The translations under genes were made by a program, and so were the position numbers. The notes under the pieces are model-generated. The model was not told where the DNA came from. It saw nothing but the letters and a program-made list of their open reading frames with translations, and did no database searches. Shown here one piece after another: positions 34,233 to 42,832 of a stretch of 64,000 bases of DNA. The stretch lies in contig NZ_JANLCK010000003.1 in NCBI RefSeq assembly GCF_024979315.1, positions 124,001-188,000 on the forward strand. The letters run 5' to 3'. This stretch comes from Herbiconiux oxytropis. Its GTDB lineage: Bacteria; Actinomycetota; Actinomycetes; Actinomycetales; Microbacteriaceae. Each line of letters starts with the position of its first letter. Position 1 is the first letter of the stretch.

Positions 34233-35687
34233 ATGCCTGAGAACCGGAACGACCTCGTCGAGCTGAACATCGACAATGTAGCCCACGGAGGCGTCGCCGT
34301 GGCACGACTCGAGGGCCGCGTGGTGTTCGTGGCCGACGCCATCCCGGGCGAGCGCGTGCTGGCGCGCATCGCCGACGACTCCAAGTCGTCGTTCTGGCGC
34401 GCCGACACCGTCGAGGTCGTCGAGGCCTCCGCCGATCGCGTGCCGCACGTCTGGGCCGAGGCCGCCCTCGACCGGGCTCCCGAGCAGCGCGCGGGCGGTG
34501 CGGAGTTCGGGCACATCTCGCTGCCGCGCCAGCGCGAGCTCAAGGCCGACGTGCTCCAGGATGCGCTGCGCCGGTTCGGCGGCGTCGACCGCAGGATCGA
34601 GGTGGAGGCGATCGGCGCGGACGCCCCGGCCACGGGCACCACCACCACCGGCACCCGCGCAGGCACCATCGCCGGCCGCGCGCCGGGTACCCGCTGGCGC
34701 ACCCGCGTGCGCCTGCACATCGGCCCCGGCGGCCGCATCGGCCCCTACGCCGCGCGCAGCCACACGGTCGTGCCCGTCGAATCGCTCCCGCTCGCCACCG
34801 AGGCCATCGAGGCCGAGGCGCTGCAGGTGGCCGAGGCTCTGCGGCACGACCGCCAGGGCGCCGCAGCGGTCGAGTTCGTCGAGACCTCCGAGGGTGAGGT
34901 GCGCGTGTCGCTCGTGGCCGAGGAGCAGTCGAAGACCGGCGGCGGCTCAGGTGGTCGCAGCGGTGGCGGCGGCGGAGCCAGGGGGCAGAAAGGCCGAGCC
35001 GGCCAGAGCCGGGGCGCAGGCAAGAACGGCGGCAGCGCAGACCGCCGCCTCCCCGACTCCTCCACGGCCCGCGCCGACCGCCCCGCCACCATCGTGGAAC
35101 GGGTCGGCGACCGCGAGTTCCGCCTCGCCGAGAACGGCTTCTGGCAGGTGCACCGCGACGCCGCGGCCACCCTCTCCGACGCCGTGCGCTCCCTCACCCG
35201 GCACGACCTCTTCGATCCGCGCGCCGCCAATCACGACCTCTACGGCGGCGTCGGCCTCCTCGCCGCGGCGATGGCCGACGAGTTCGGCCCCGCCACCCGC
35301 ATCACGAGCGTCGAGAGCGACGAGACGGCCACCGATCACGCGGGCGACAACCTCGCCGAGTGGATCGGTGCCGGCGCCGTCACGGCCCGCGTCGACCGCT
35401 ACCTCACCGATCTCGAGAAGCAGGCCTCCGCCGAGGAGCGGCGCCGGCTCGAAGCGGCCACGATGGTGATCGACCCGCCGCGCTCGGGCGCAGGCAAGCA
35501 GGTCGTCGGCTCGCTCACCCGCCTCGGCGTGGCGCAGGTCGTCTACGTGGCGTGCGATCCGGTCGCCTTCGCGCGCGACGTCGCCCTCTTCCGCGAGTCG
35601 GGCTACGAGCTCGACGCGGCCCGCGCCTACGACCTCTTCCCGCACACCCACCACGTGGAGACCGTCGGCGTGCTCGTGCGGGCCTGA
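34233..35687 (+). CDS. Class I SAM-dependent RNA (uracil-C5) methyltransferase
   Basis: A 484-residue protein of the TrmA/RlmD family. The N-terminal TRAM domain (about 5-65) reads ELNIDNVAHGGVAVARLEGR. The C-terminal Rossmann domain has DLYGGVGLLAAAMADEFGP (SAM site), MVIDPPRSGAG (motif IV) and VYVACDPVAFARD carrying the catalytic cysteine. The N-terminal cysteine cluster that binds an iron-sulfur centre in RlmD is absent. A Gly/Ser/Arg-rich insert lies at about 235-275. The start ATG at 34233 follows GGAGG immediately and a GATGCT hexamer six bases earlier. Target base unknown. Confidence 0.85.
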   Translation: MPENRNDLVELNIDNVAHGGVAVARLEGRVVFVADAIPGERVLARIADDSKSSFWRADTVEVVEASADRVPHVWAEAALDRAPEQRAGGAEFGHISLPRQRELKADVLQDALRRFGGVDRRIEVEAIGADAPATGTTTTGTRAGTIAGRAPGTRWRTRVRLHIGPGGRIGPYAARSHTVVPVESLPLATEAIEAEALQVAEALRHDRQGAAAVEFVETSEGEVRVSLVAEEQSKTGGGSGGRSGGGGGARGQKGRAGQSRGAGKNGGSADRRLPDSSTARADRPATIVERVGDREFRLAENGFWQVHRDAAATLSDAVRSLTRHDLFDPRAANHDLYGGVGLLAAAMADEFGPATRITSVESDETATDHAGDNLAEWIGAGAVTARVDRYLTDLEKQASAEERRRLEAATMVIDPPRSGAGKQVVGSLTRLGVAQVVYVACDPVAFARDVALFRESGYELDAARAYDLFPHTHHVETVGVLVRA

Positions 35688-35732
35688 CCCGCAGGCGGCC
35701 CCGGCGGGCCTGCCCGCCGAGAGCCCCACCCG

Positions 35733-35738
35733 TAGGAT
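35733..35738 (+). promoter_or_regulatory. -10 element TAGGAT, leaderless GTG start of the signalling operon
   Basis: TAGGAT is followed by six bases and the GTG at 35745. No ribosome binding site is present. Confidence 0.6.
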
Positions 35739-35744
35739 GGTGCG

Positions 35745-36425
35745 GTGGACCCGAACCCCGATCTCGACCCCGCGCCCGTGCGAGTGGCGATCGTCGACGA
35801 CCACGAGTCGGTTCGCCTCGGCGTCCGCGCCGCCTGCCAGGAGGCGGGCTTCGAGGTGGTGGCCGCCAGCGCCTCGGTGAGCGAGCTCTGGGTCGCGCTC
35901 GCCGGCATCCGCTGCGACGTCGTGGTGCTCGACCTCAGCCTCGGCGACGGCTTCACGGTGACCGAGAACGTGCAGCACGCCCGTTCGATGGGTGCCGCCG
36001 TACTCGTGCACAGCATCGCCGACCGGGTGGGGCTCGTGCGTGAAGCTCTCGCCGCCGGCGCCGCCGGGGTCATCCCCAAATCGGCCGCCACGAGCGCCGT
36101 GATCGCCGCCATCGCGGCCGTGGCACGCGGCGACGTGCTCAACAACCTGGAGTGGGCGAGCGCCATCGACGCCGACCGCGAGTTCGGCAAGGCCCAGCTC
36201 GCGCAGCGCGAGCGCGACGTGCTGCACCTCTACGCCTCGGGCCTCCCGCTGTCTCAGGTGGCGCTCAAGCTCAACATCAAGGTGTCGACCGCCAAGGAGT
36301 ACCTCGACCGCATCCGCGCGAAGTACGTGGAGGTCGGCCGGCCCGCCCGCAGCAAGGTGGAGCTCTTGCGCCGGGCGGTGGAGGACGGCATCCTCGCCTT
36401 CGACGACAACGGACATGTCCACTAG
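35745..36425 (+). CDS. NarL/LuxR-family response regulator
   Basis: A 226-residue two-component regulator. The receiver domain (about 12-130) has VAIVDDHESVRLG with the acidic pocket and the phospho-acceptor Asp in VVVLDLSLGDG near residue 64. The LuxR-type DNA-binding domain begins near 155 with LAQRERDVLHLYASGLPLSQ and the recognition helix in VSTAKEYLDRIRAKY. The gene overlaps the histidine kinase gene by 11 bases. Target promoters are not evident in the window. Confidence 0.92.
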   Translation: MDPNPDLDPAPVRVAIVDDHESVRLGVRAACQEAGFEVVAASASVSELWVALAGIRCDVVVLDLSLGDGFTVTENVQHARSMGAAVLVHSIADRVGLVREALAAGAAGVIPKSAATSAVIAAIAAVARGDVLNNLEWASAIDADREFGKAQLAQRERDVLHLYASGLPLSQVALKLNIKVSTAKEYLDRIRAKYVEVGRPARSKVELLRRAVEDGILAFDDNGHVH

Positions 36426-37650
36426 CAGCGGTCTCTCCGCCCGCGGGGTGGTGCCGCTCAGCCGCGCCAAGATCGACCGCGCGCTCGCCCGCCTCGTGGG
36501 CATCTTCGGCCTCGGCTTCGCCCTGCTCTCCCTGCCGGTGCTGAGCGATTCGATCGGCACGCTCAAGCCCGACTGGGCCATCGGGATCCTGATCGCCCTG
36601 TTCGGCAGCCTCGTGGTCGCGTGCGTGTGCTCGTTCCTCGGCCGCGGCGTCCGGGCGTCGATGGCCGTCGTGGCGTGCCTGTTCGTGCTGGCGCTCGCGC
36701 TCTGGCCGTTCGCCGTGCGGAGCCCCGAGGCGGCCCTCGGCACCCAGCCGTGGCTCTGGTACGTCGTCATCGTGTCGGTCGGCGCGGCCGCCATCTCGTT
36801 CACGCCGTCGTGGGCGGGCGTCTACACGGTGCTCGTGCCGATCGTCTACACGGTCCTGCGCATCCTGCCCGCCGGGGGAGGGGCCTCCGTTCCGCTGGCC
36901 CTGCTCGACGCCACGTACACGCTGCTGCTCGGCTCGTTCCTCGTGATCGTGATCGCCTCGCTCCGCCAGGCCGCCTCGCGGGTCGACCAGGCGCAGGCCA
37001 CCGCCGTGGCGCGATACGCGGATGCCGCCAAGCGCGCCGCCACCGAGCAGGAGCGCACGAGGGTCGACACGGTCATCCACGACCGTGTGCTCTCCTCCCT
37101 GCTCGCGGCCGCCCGGAGCACCACAGAAGAGGAGCGCCGCATCGCGGTGCAGATGGCCGAGCGCGCTCTGGTGGCGCTGCAGAGCGCCGACGCCGAGACC
37201 GAGGCCTCGCCCGACCTGCCCCGCACCGTGCTCGTCGAGCGCTGCCGAGCACTCGCCGAGGCCCTCCCGGCCGACGTGGGGTTCGAAGCGACGGGCTCGT
37301 TCGAGGGCACCCTGCCGGCGCGGGTGCTCGAGGGCGTCTACGCGGCGGCCGTGCAGGCCATCGTGAACAGCATCCAGCACGCCGGGGTCACGGATGCGCT
37401 GGGTCACCCGGTCGCTCGCCACATCTCCCTGCTCGGCGACGCGGACGAGGGCTTCACCCTGGTGGTCTCGGACACGGGATCCGGATTCGCCCCCGATGCC
37501 GTCCCGGCCGACCGACTCGGCATGCGCATCTCCATCCGCGAGCGCGTGAACTCGATCGGCGGCTCGGTGCAGGTGCGCTCGGTGCCCGAGGCCGGCACGT
37601 CGGTGATCATCGAGTGGCACGCGGGCCGGCAGCACGAGGTGTTCGCATGA
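36415..37650 (+). CDS. Membrane sensor histidine kinase
   Basis: A 411-residue kinase partner of the upstream regulator. Five or six transmembrane helices occupy about residues 22-170, with no large extracytoplasmic loop, so the signal is likely membrane-borne or intramembrane. The HisKA_3-like phosphoacceptor helix has DTVIHDRVLSSLLAAAR at about 220. The ATPase domain has NSIQHAG (N box), DTGSGFAP (G1) and GMRISIRERVNSIGG (G2), close to the NarX/DesK family. The stop overlaps the next gene's ATG (ATGA), tying the third gene to the system. Confidence 0.9.
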   Translation: MSTSSGLSARGVVPLSRAKIDRALARLVGIFGLGFALLSLPVLSDSIGTLKPDWAIGILIALFGSLVVACVCSFLGRGVRASMAVVACLFVLALALWPFAVRSPEAALGTQPWLWYVVIVSVGAAAISFTPSWAGVYTVLVPIVYTVLRILPAGGGASVPLALLDATYTLLLGSFLVIVIASLRQAASRVDQAQATAVARYADAAKRAATEQERTRVDTVIHDRVLSSLLAAARSTTEEERRIAVQMAERALVALQSADAETEASPDLPRTVLVERCRALAEALPADVGFEATGSFEGTLPARVLEGVYAAAVQAIVNSIQHAGVTDALGHPVARHISLLGDADEGFTLVVSDTGSGFAPDAVPADRLGMRISIRERVNSIGGSVQVRSVPEAGTSVIIEWHAGRQHEVFA

Positions 37651-38672
37651 TCTCGCTCCCGCGGCACCTGCTCGTCGGCCTCGCCGCCGCCTTCTCCGCC
37701 TTTCACGTGGTGCTCGGCGTCTACACGATCCGGATGCCGGAATCGGCCGTGCCCGCGGTCGTCGCGATGGCCCTCTACGCCGCGGCGACCGTGCTGAGCC
37801 TCGCGCCATGGCCCACGCTCCGGCTGCCCATCGGCGTGGCGGCAGGCAACATCGGGGTGACCGCCGTGGGCCTCATCCTCGTGCTCAGCCAGCTCGATGC
37901 CGCCGAGGAGAACGGCTACGCCACCTGGATCATCGGGGCGGTCGGCACCCTCATGACCATCACGGCCGTGCGCCAGCGGCCGTGGTTCGCCTGGGCGGGC
38001 ATCGGGGTGATGATCGTCGCGGTGCTGGTCTGGACGGGCGACCCGCTCGAGCTCCCGGCACTCGGCGCCATCGGGGGGCCGGTCTGGGTGGGCGTCGCGC
38101 ACGCCACGACTCTCACCATCGTGCGGGCCTCGCGAGACGCGCGCCTGCTCGAGCTCGCCGAGCAGCGGGCCGCGGAGTGGCAGGCCCAGGAGGAGGCGGA
38201 GTTCTTCGAGCGGCGCCTGCGGCTCGGCCAGATGGACTCGGAGGTGGCTCCCATGCTCCGGCGCATCGTGACGGCCGACGGCGAGCTGACCGCCGACGAG
38301 CGGCGCGAGTGCCTGCACCTCGAGGCGGCGATGCGCGACGAGATCCGCGGCCGGCGGCTGCTCGACGACAGGGTGCGGAACGCGGTGCGCGACGCCAGGC
38401 GGCGAGGGGTGGAGGTGACGCTGCTCGACGACGGCGGCATCGACGACCTCGATCGCACCGCGCACTCCCGGGTGACCGGGGTGATCGCGCGCGAGATCGG
38501 TGGCACGACTGCGGATCGCGTGGTGGTGCGCACCGCGCACGACGACGACGAGGTGGCCGTGACAATCGTGGGCCTCCGCGACGCCGATCCGGCGCTCACC
38601 GCCGAGGGGCTGGAGGAGGAGCCCGAGCTCGACCTCTGGCTCGAGGTGCCGCGGCAGGGCGACGCGGTCTGA
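37647..38672 (+). CDS. Membrane protein with degenerate kinase-like C-terminus (third component)
   Basis: A 341-residue protein translationally coupled to the histidine kinase. Five or six transmembrane helices fill residues 8-165. A charged coiled helix follows (RAAEWQAQEEAEFFERRLRL), then a soluble region with EVAPMLRRIVTADGELTADE and VRDARRRGVEVTLLDDGGID, and a final domain ending in VAVTIVGLRD. The layout imitates the kinase, but no phosphoacceptor His, N box or G boxes are visible. I infer a pseudo-kinase or accessory sensor of the same pathway; the exact role is unknown. Confidence 0.75.
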   Translation: MISLPRHLLVGLAAAFSAFHVVLGVYTIRMPESAVPAVVAMALYAAATVLSLAPWPTLRLPIGVAAGNIGVTAVGLILVLSQLDAAEENGYATWIIGAVGTLMTITAVRQRPWFAWAGIGVMIVAVLVWTGDPLELPALGAIGGPVWVGVAHATTLTIVRASRDARLLELAEQRAAEWQAQEEAEFFERRLRLGQMDSEVAPMLRRIVTADGELTADERRECLHLEAAMRDEIRGRRLLDDRVRNAVRDARRRGVEVTLLDDGGIDDLDRTAHSRVTGVIAREIGGTTADRVVVRTAHDDDEVAVTIVGLRDADPALTAEGLEEEPELDLWLEVPRQGDAV

Positions 38673-38703
38673 ACTCCGGCCTCGAGGCGGAGAAGAAGAA
38701 TAT

Positions 38704-38740
38704 CGAGTCAGGGCGGCAACCCGAATGCCGCCCTGACTCG
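38704..38740 (+). terminator. Perfect hairpin after the signalling operon
   Basis: CGAGTCAGGGCGGCA and TGCCGCCCTGACTCG form a perfect 15-bp stem with a seven-base loop, 31 bases past the stop codon. There is no T-tract. It also faces the convergent carboxylase epsilon gene. Confidence 0.8.
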
Positions 38741-38920
38741 CCCCCGGAATACGAGCCCGCTTACCCTAGTCGACCCGTATCCGGCAGTGCGTTTCCGAAG
38801 AGACGCACCTAGCACTACCTATCCTGCGGGCCCGAATGCGCGTGCACAGTCCGTTGTTAGGAGGACATTTTCGCGACCCGGCACAGAATTCGCCCAGACG
38901 ACGTTCAGGTTGACGGCGGG
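38741..38920. other. Unassigned intergenic segment with small hairpin and orphan AGGAGG
   Basis: The segment between the hairpin and the carboxylase epsilon stop codon contains a GTGCGT/ACGCAC hairpin (38787-38808). TTAGGAGGACATTTTC near 38857-38872 looks like a ribosome binding site, but no ATG, GTG or TTG start lies at a usable distance. I cannot assign a gene or RNA to it. Confidence 0.4.
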
Positions 38921-39148
38921 TCAGCCCGAGAACGAACGCCAGACCCCGGGGCCAGGATGCAGGGGGCCGCGGGGGGCCCGCTGGCTCCGTTCCCAGGCCG
39001 AGGGCTCGATGAGCACCTCGGAGTGCAGCTCGTCGAGCTCCTCCTCGACCGCGGCGTCGAGAACCGCGGTGACCGCGGCGAGCTCTTCGGCGGTGATGCC
39101 GGACGAGACCACCTGAAGGGGGGTGTCCGGGAGGTTCGATTCGTCCAC
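38921..39148 (-). CDS. Acyl-CoA carboxylase epsilon subunit
   Basis: A 75-residue protein with the typical layout of the actinobacterial epsilon subunit. A helical acidic segment (GITAEELAAVTAVLDAAVEE) leads to a C-terminal WERSQRAPRGPLHPGPGVW stretch with the conserved Trp, Arg and Pro residues. The subunit stabilises the AccA3-AccD5/AccD4 complex. It is usually encoded beside a beta subunit, whereas here the beta gene lies 13 kb away. The start is GTG (MDESNLPD), seven bases after TAGCCT, so the mRNA is probably leaderless. Confidence 0.8.
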   Translation of the reverse strand: MDESNLPDTPLQVVSSGITAEELAAVTAVLDAAVEEELDELHSEVLIEPSAWERSQRAPRGPLHPGPGVWRSFSG

Positions 39149-39155
39149 ATCGACG

Positions 39156-39165
39156 AGGCTACATT
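39156..39165. promoter_or_regulatory. Overlapping divergent -10 elements (epsilon subunit and MprF-like)
   Basis: On the minus strand TAGCCT (39161-39156) ends seven bases before the epsilon GTG. On the plus strand TACATT (39160-39165) would start a transcript near 39172, leading to the MprF-like gene. The two hexamers share two bases, so only one polymerase could occupy the site at a time. Confidence 0.5.
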
Positions 39166-39196
39166 AGAACCGAGCAACCAAAGGGGAATCGCCGGC

Positions 39197-41722
39197 ATGC
39201 AGAAGACCATCGCATTCGTGGGGCGGTACCTCGCGACGGTTCCGCTCAGCATCGGCTTCGCCGTGCTCATCGTCGTCACCTCCCTCGCCGCAGGAACCTT
39301 CTTCGGCCCCGCCTCCGAGGTCACCCAGAAGACGTGGGCGGCCGGGGTCACGACCACGGTCGACGCCGGGCACTGGTGGACCATCCTCACCGCGATGTTC
39401 ATCCCCTGGGACCCGTTCCAGCTCGTCGCGGGCGTCGTGTTCTCGCTCGTGCTCCTCGGTGTGGCGGAGCGGCTGCTCGGCCGGCGCCGCCTGATCCTCG
39501 CGTTCTTCGCCACGGGCATCCTGGGCGTGGGCCTCGGTGTGCTGCTGCAGTGGCTCGGCTCGCTCGCCGGCGAGTGGTGGGCCGACGGCACGAGCATCGA
39601 CCTCACGGTCGACCCGCTCACCCCCATCGTCGGCTCCCTGCTCGTGGCGAGCGGCATGATGGGGCCCCTCTGGCGGCGGCGGGTGCGGCTCGTGGCCTTC
39701 GGCTTCCTCATCATGTTCGCCCTCTACGTGGGCGACACCTCCACCGTCTACCGCCTGATCGCGGGCATCGCCGGGCTCGTCATCGGCTACCTTCTCTCGG
39801 CGCGGCGCGGGCAGAAGATGCTCTGGCTGAAGAGCTCGTTCGGCGAGGTGCGCGTGCTCATCGCCACGATCGTGCTGATCACGGCGGTGGGCCCGCTGGT
39901 GTCGTGGCTCGACCCCTCCGGCAGCGGAGCGTTCGGGCTCGCGGGGAGCTTCTACGGCGACATCTTCCCGAGCGCCTCGGACATCTCGTCGCTCTGCTCG
40001 ACCGCCACCTCTCAGGTCTGCGACGACGTCAAGAAGCTCTCCGCCCTCGGCGGCGTCGGGCCGATCGTGCAGACCTTCGTGCCGCTCGCCCTGCTGCTCG
40101 TGGCCGCCTGGGGGCTCCGCAAGGGCCGCCGCTTCGCGCTCTGGCTCGGCATCGTCACCAACCTCGCCATGATCGCGCTCGCGCTGGTGTTCCTCGGTCT
40201 CGTGGGCAGCTTCGTGCTCGGCGACACGGCCACCACCGACGACCTGCCGGCGCTCCAGGCCATCGACATCGGCGAGTACGCGGTGTGGCTCGGCTCCACG
40301 GTGCTCGTGCCGCTCGCCGTCGCCATCCTGCTGTTCGTCAACCGCCGTCGGTTCGCCCTCAAGGCGCCGCGGGAGGCGTTCATCCGCTTCGCCGTGATCG
40401 TGGCGGGGGCCTTCGCCGCCCTCTCGCTGATCTACATCGTGGCGTGCATCCTGACCCTCACCTCGCTGACGCCCGCCGGCACCACGGTGGTCGAGGTCGT
40501 GTTCGACGTGCCTCGCCGGTTCCTCCCCGTCACCCTCGTGGGCGTCACCGGAGACGTCATCATCCCGCCGCCGAGCCCCACCCTGTTCGTCTTCCACTGG
40601 GTGGGACCGGTGTTCTGGATCGTCTTCACCCTCGCCGCCTTCCAGCTCATCGCCTCGATGGAGCAGCGCGTGCAGGTGGGCGACCACCAGCGCATCCGCG
40701 CCCTGCTCCGCCGTGGCGGCGGTGGCACGCTCGGCTGGATGACCACCTGGCCCGGCAACGTGTACTGGTTCAATGAGGCCGGGGATGCCGCGGTCGCCTA
40801 CCGTGTGATCAACGACGTCGCCATCACGATGTCCGACCCCGTCTGCGCCCCCGGCGCCGAGCGGCAGACCGTGCGCGACTTCGCGCGCTTCTGCGACAGC
40901 CACAGCTGGATCCCCGTGTTCTACAGCGTGCACTCGCAGTACCTGCCCTTCTTCGAGGAGATGGGCTGGTCGCACATGTCGGTGGGCGAAGAGACGCTCA
41001 TGCACCCGCAGACGCTCGAGATGGCGGGCAAGTCGTGGCAGAACGTGCGCTCGTCGCTCAACAAGGGCGTGCGCGAGGGCATGACGACGGTCTGGACGAC
41101 CTACGACGAGCTGTCGCGCTCGATGATCTCGCAGATCAACGCCATCTCGGAGGCCTGGGTCTCCGAGAAGGAGCTGCCCGAGATGGGCTTCACCCTCGGC
41201 GCGCTCGAGGAGATCAAGGATCCGGATGTCGCGCTCATGCTCGCGCTCGACGCCGACGGGCGGATCGCGGCCGTGACCAGCTGGCTGCCGATGTACCGCG
41301 ACGGCGTCGCCGTGGGCTACACGCTCGACTTCATGCGTCGGGGCGACGGATCGATGCCCGGAGTCATGGAGTACCTCATCGCCTCCTCCGCGCTGCACAT
41401 GAAGGAGCTCGGCGTGGAGGTGCTCTCGCTCTCGGGGGCCCCGCTCGCCACCGCCCCGGTGCCGAAGGGCTCCGAGGCGCCAGCGCCGACCGTGATGACG
41501 GAGCTCGCCGACTTCCTCGCCAAGACCCTCGAGCCCGCCTACGGCTTCTCCTCCCTCTTCAAGTTCAAGGCGAAGTTCAACCCCACCTACTCCACGATCC
41601 ACATGGCGTATCCGGATCCGCTGGGGCTCCCGGCGATCGGCGCGGCGATCGGCCGCGCCTACCTCCCGTCGATGTCGGCGAAGGAGACGGTGGCGCTGGT
41701 GCGCACGCTGGCTGGTAAGTAG
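39197..41722 (+). CDS. MprF-like phosphatidylglycerol lysyltransferase-type membrane protein
   Basis: An 841-residue fusion. About eleven to thirteen transmembrane helices cover residues 12-490. The first group (HWWTILTAMFIPWDPFQLV, then LLGVAERLLGRRRLI) resembles a rhomboid-type bundle. The C-terminal 330 residues are a DUF2156/GNAT-fold aminoacyl-phosphatidylglycerol synthase domain (WPGNVYWFNEAGDAAVAYRV, FFEEMGWSHMSVGEETLMHP, KFNPTYSTIHMAYPDP). Such proteins add an amino acid, often lysine, to phosphatidylglycerol and lower the negative surface charge. AAAGGGGA lies about ten bases before the ATG. A structured repeat begins at its stop. Confidence 0.85.
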   Translation: MQKTIAFVGRYLATVPLSIGFAVLIVVTSLAAGTFFGPASEVTQKTWAAGVTTTVDAGHWWTILTAMFIPWDPFQLVAGVVFSLVLLGVAERLLGRRRLILAFFATGILGVGLGVLLQWLGSLAGEWWADGTSIDLTVDPLTPIVGSLLVASGMMGPLWRRRVRLVAFGFLIMFALYVGDTSTVYRLIAGIAGLVIGYLLSARRGQKMLWLKSSFGEVRVLIATIVLITAVGPLVSWLDPSGSGAFGLAGSFYGDIFPSASDISSLCSTATSQVCDDVKKLSALGGVGPIVQTFVPLALLLVAAWGLRKGRRFALWLGIVTNLAMIALALVFLGLVGSFVLGDTATTDDLPALQAIDIGEYAVWLGSTVLVPLAVAILLFVNRRRFALKAPREAFIRFAVIVAGAFAALSLIYIVACILTLTSLTPAGTTVVEVVFDVPRRFLPVTLVGVTGDVIIPPPSPTLFVFHWVGPVFWIVFTLAAFQLIASMEQRVQVGDHQRIRALLRRGGGGTLGWMTTWPGNVYWFNEAGDAAVAYRVINDVAITMSDPVCAPGAERQTVRDFARFCDSHSWIPVFYSVHSQYLPFFEEMGWSHMSVGEETLMHPQTLEMAGKSWQNVRSSLNKGVREGMTTVWTTYDELSRSMISQINAISEAWVSEKELPEMGFTLGALEEIKDPDVALMLALDADGRIAAVTSWLPMYRDGVAVGYTLDFMRRGDGSMPGVMEYLIASSALHMKELGVEVLSLSGAPLATAPVPKGSEAPAPTVMTELADFLAKTLEPAYGFSSLFKFKAKFNPTYSTIHMAYPDPLGLPAIGAAIGRAYLPSMSAKETVALVRTLAGK

Positions 41723-41830
41723 CTGCGCCGCCCCCTGTGCGGCGCAGGCGACATGCGATGCCGGCGTCGGATGGCGTCGCTTCGCGGCGTCATCCGGCGA
41801 CGGTATCGCTCTGGGTCAGCGAGTAGGGCC
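41720..41830 (+). repeat. Dispersed structured repeat, copy 2
   Basis: Starts with the TAG stop of the MprF-like gene. GCGCCGC/GCGGCGC hairpin (41725-41745), spacer AGGCGACAT, then the 55-base hairpin (41755-41809) with loop CTTCG and only one true mismatch in 25 pairs if G-U pairs are allowed. It is nearly identical to copy 3. Confidence 0.85.
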
Positions 41831-41859
41831 TGTTGCGTGGGGGCGACTCGGGGGTGGGG

Positions 41860-42822
41860 TCAGTGAGAGGTTCTGCTCGGGGGTTCGCCGAAGCGGGCTC
41901 TGAATGCCGCTGCGAAGCGGCTGGGGTGGGGGAAGCCGACTGCGTGGGCTACGGACGCCACCGTCGCGGAGGGGTCCGACTGGAGGGCCGCGCGGGCCCG
42001 GTCGAGGCGGAGGTCACGGAGGTAGCGGAGGGGGCTCACGCCGAAGCGGCGGTGGAAGGCGTCGTAGAGGGAGCGCTGCGAGACTCCGGCCACGCGCGCG
42101 AGATCGGCGGCGGTGAGGTCGGCGGCGTAGTGGGCCTCGAGGTGGTCGACGACGGTGCGGACGACTCGGGGCGAGGGCAGCGGCACAGGGGCGAGGATGT
42201 CGTCGGTGTAGCTGTGGCCGTGGCCGAGAAGGAGGGCGTCGACGAGGGCGTCGTCGAAGGCGCGGGCCATCCGCGGGGGCGGGCCGGAGCCGCCCGCCGA
42301 CTCCACGGCACGGCTCGCGGCGATCACGGCACCCGTGACGGCGCCGCCGGCGCCCTGCCGGTCGAGGAAAGGGGAGAAGACGAGCGGGCGTGAGTCGACC
42401 CGGGTGAAGCGGCCGAGCCGCTCGAGCAGGGCGGTCTGGTCGATCCGGGCGACCAGGAGTCTCAGGTCTCCGCTCCAGCGCATCCGCACGGGGCTGCCCT
42501 CGGAGAAGACGGCGCCCGTGCCGGTGCCCACCGGGTGCCAGTCGCCGTCATGCTCCACCTCGAGGTGACCGGCCATCGGCACATGCACCGTGGAGTAGCC
42601 CTCCAGCGGGTCGGAGAAGATCTCGGTGGGCGTGCCGTACTCGAACCACAGCAGCGCCGAGGTCTCGAGCTGCGCCGCCTGGATGCGGGCGTGCATGGTG
42701 GTGGTGCGCTGCGGCAGGTGCATGCGGTGCCGGCTCATCAGCTTCGCGGCAGCACGGTACACGTCGTCGGGGTCGGAGGCGGCGACGACCGGGAAGGCGC
42801 GGAGCGGCCGGATCGATTCCAT
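41860..42822 (-). CDS. AraC-family transcriptional regulator
   Basis: A 320-residue regulator. The N-terminal part (about 10-190) is an AraC-type ligand-binding region (TSALLWFEYGTPTEIFSDP, then STVHVPMAGHLEVEHDGDW). Two helix-turn-helix motifs occupy the last 100 residues: LTAADLARVAGVSQRSLYDA and ATVASVAHAVGFPHPSRFAA, with FRARFGEPPS closing. The start MESIRPLRAF follows GAGGTG at short spacing; a GTG two codons upstream is possible. It is divergent from the flavin monooxygenase-like gene, its probable target. Confidence 0.88.
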   Translation of the reverse strand: MESIRPLRAFPVVAASDPDDVYRAAAKLMSRHRMHLPQRTTTMHARIQAAQLETSALLWFEYGTPTEIFSDPLEGYSTVHVPMAGHLEVEHDGDWHPVGTGTGAVFSEGSPVRMRWSGDLRLLVARIDQTALLERLGRFTRVDSRPLVFSPFLDRQGAGGAVTGAVIAASRAVESAGGSGPPPRMARAFDDALVDALLLGHGHSYTDDILAPVPLPSPRVVRTVVDHLEAHYAADLTAADLARVAGVSQRSLYDAFHRRFGVSPLRYLRDLRLDRARAALQSDPSATVASVAHAVGFPHPSRFAAAFRARFGEPPSRTSH

Positions 42823-42832
42823 CGACACCTCT

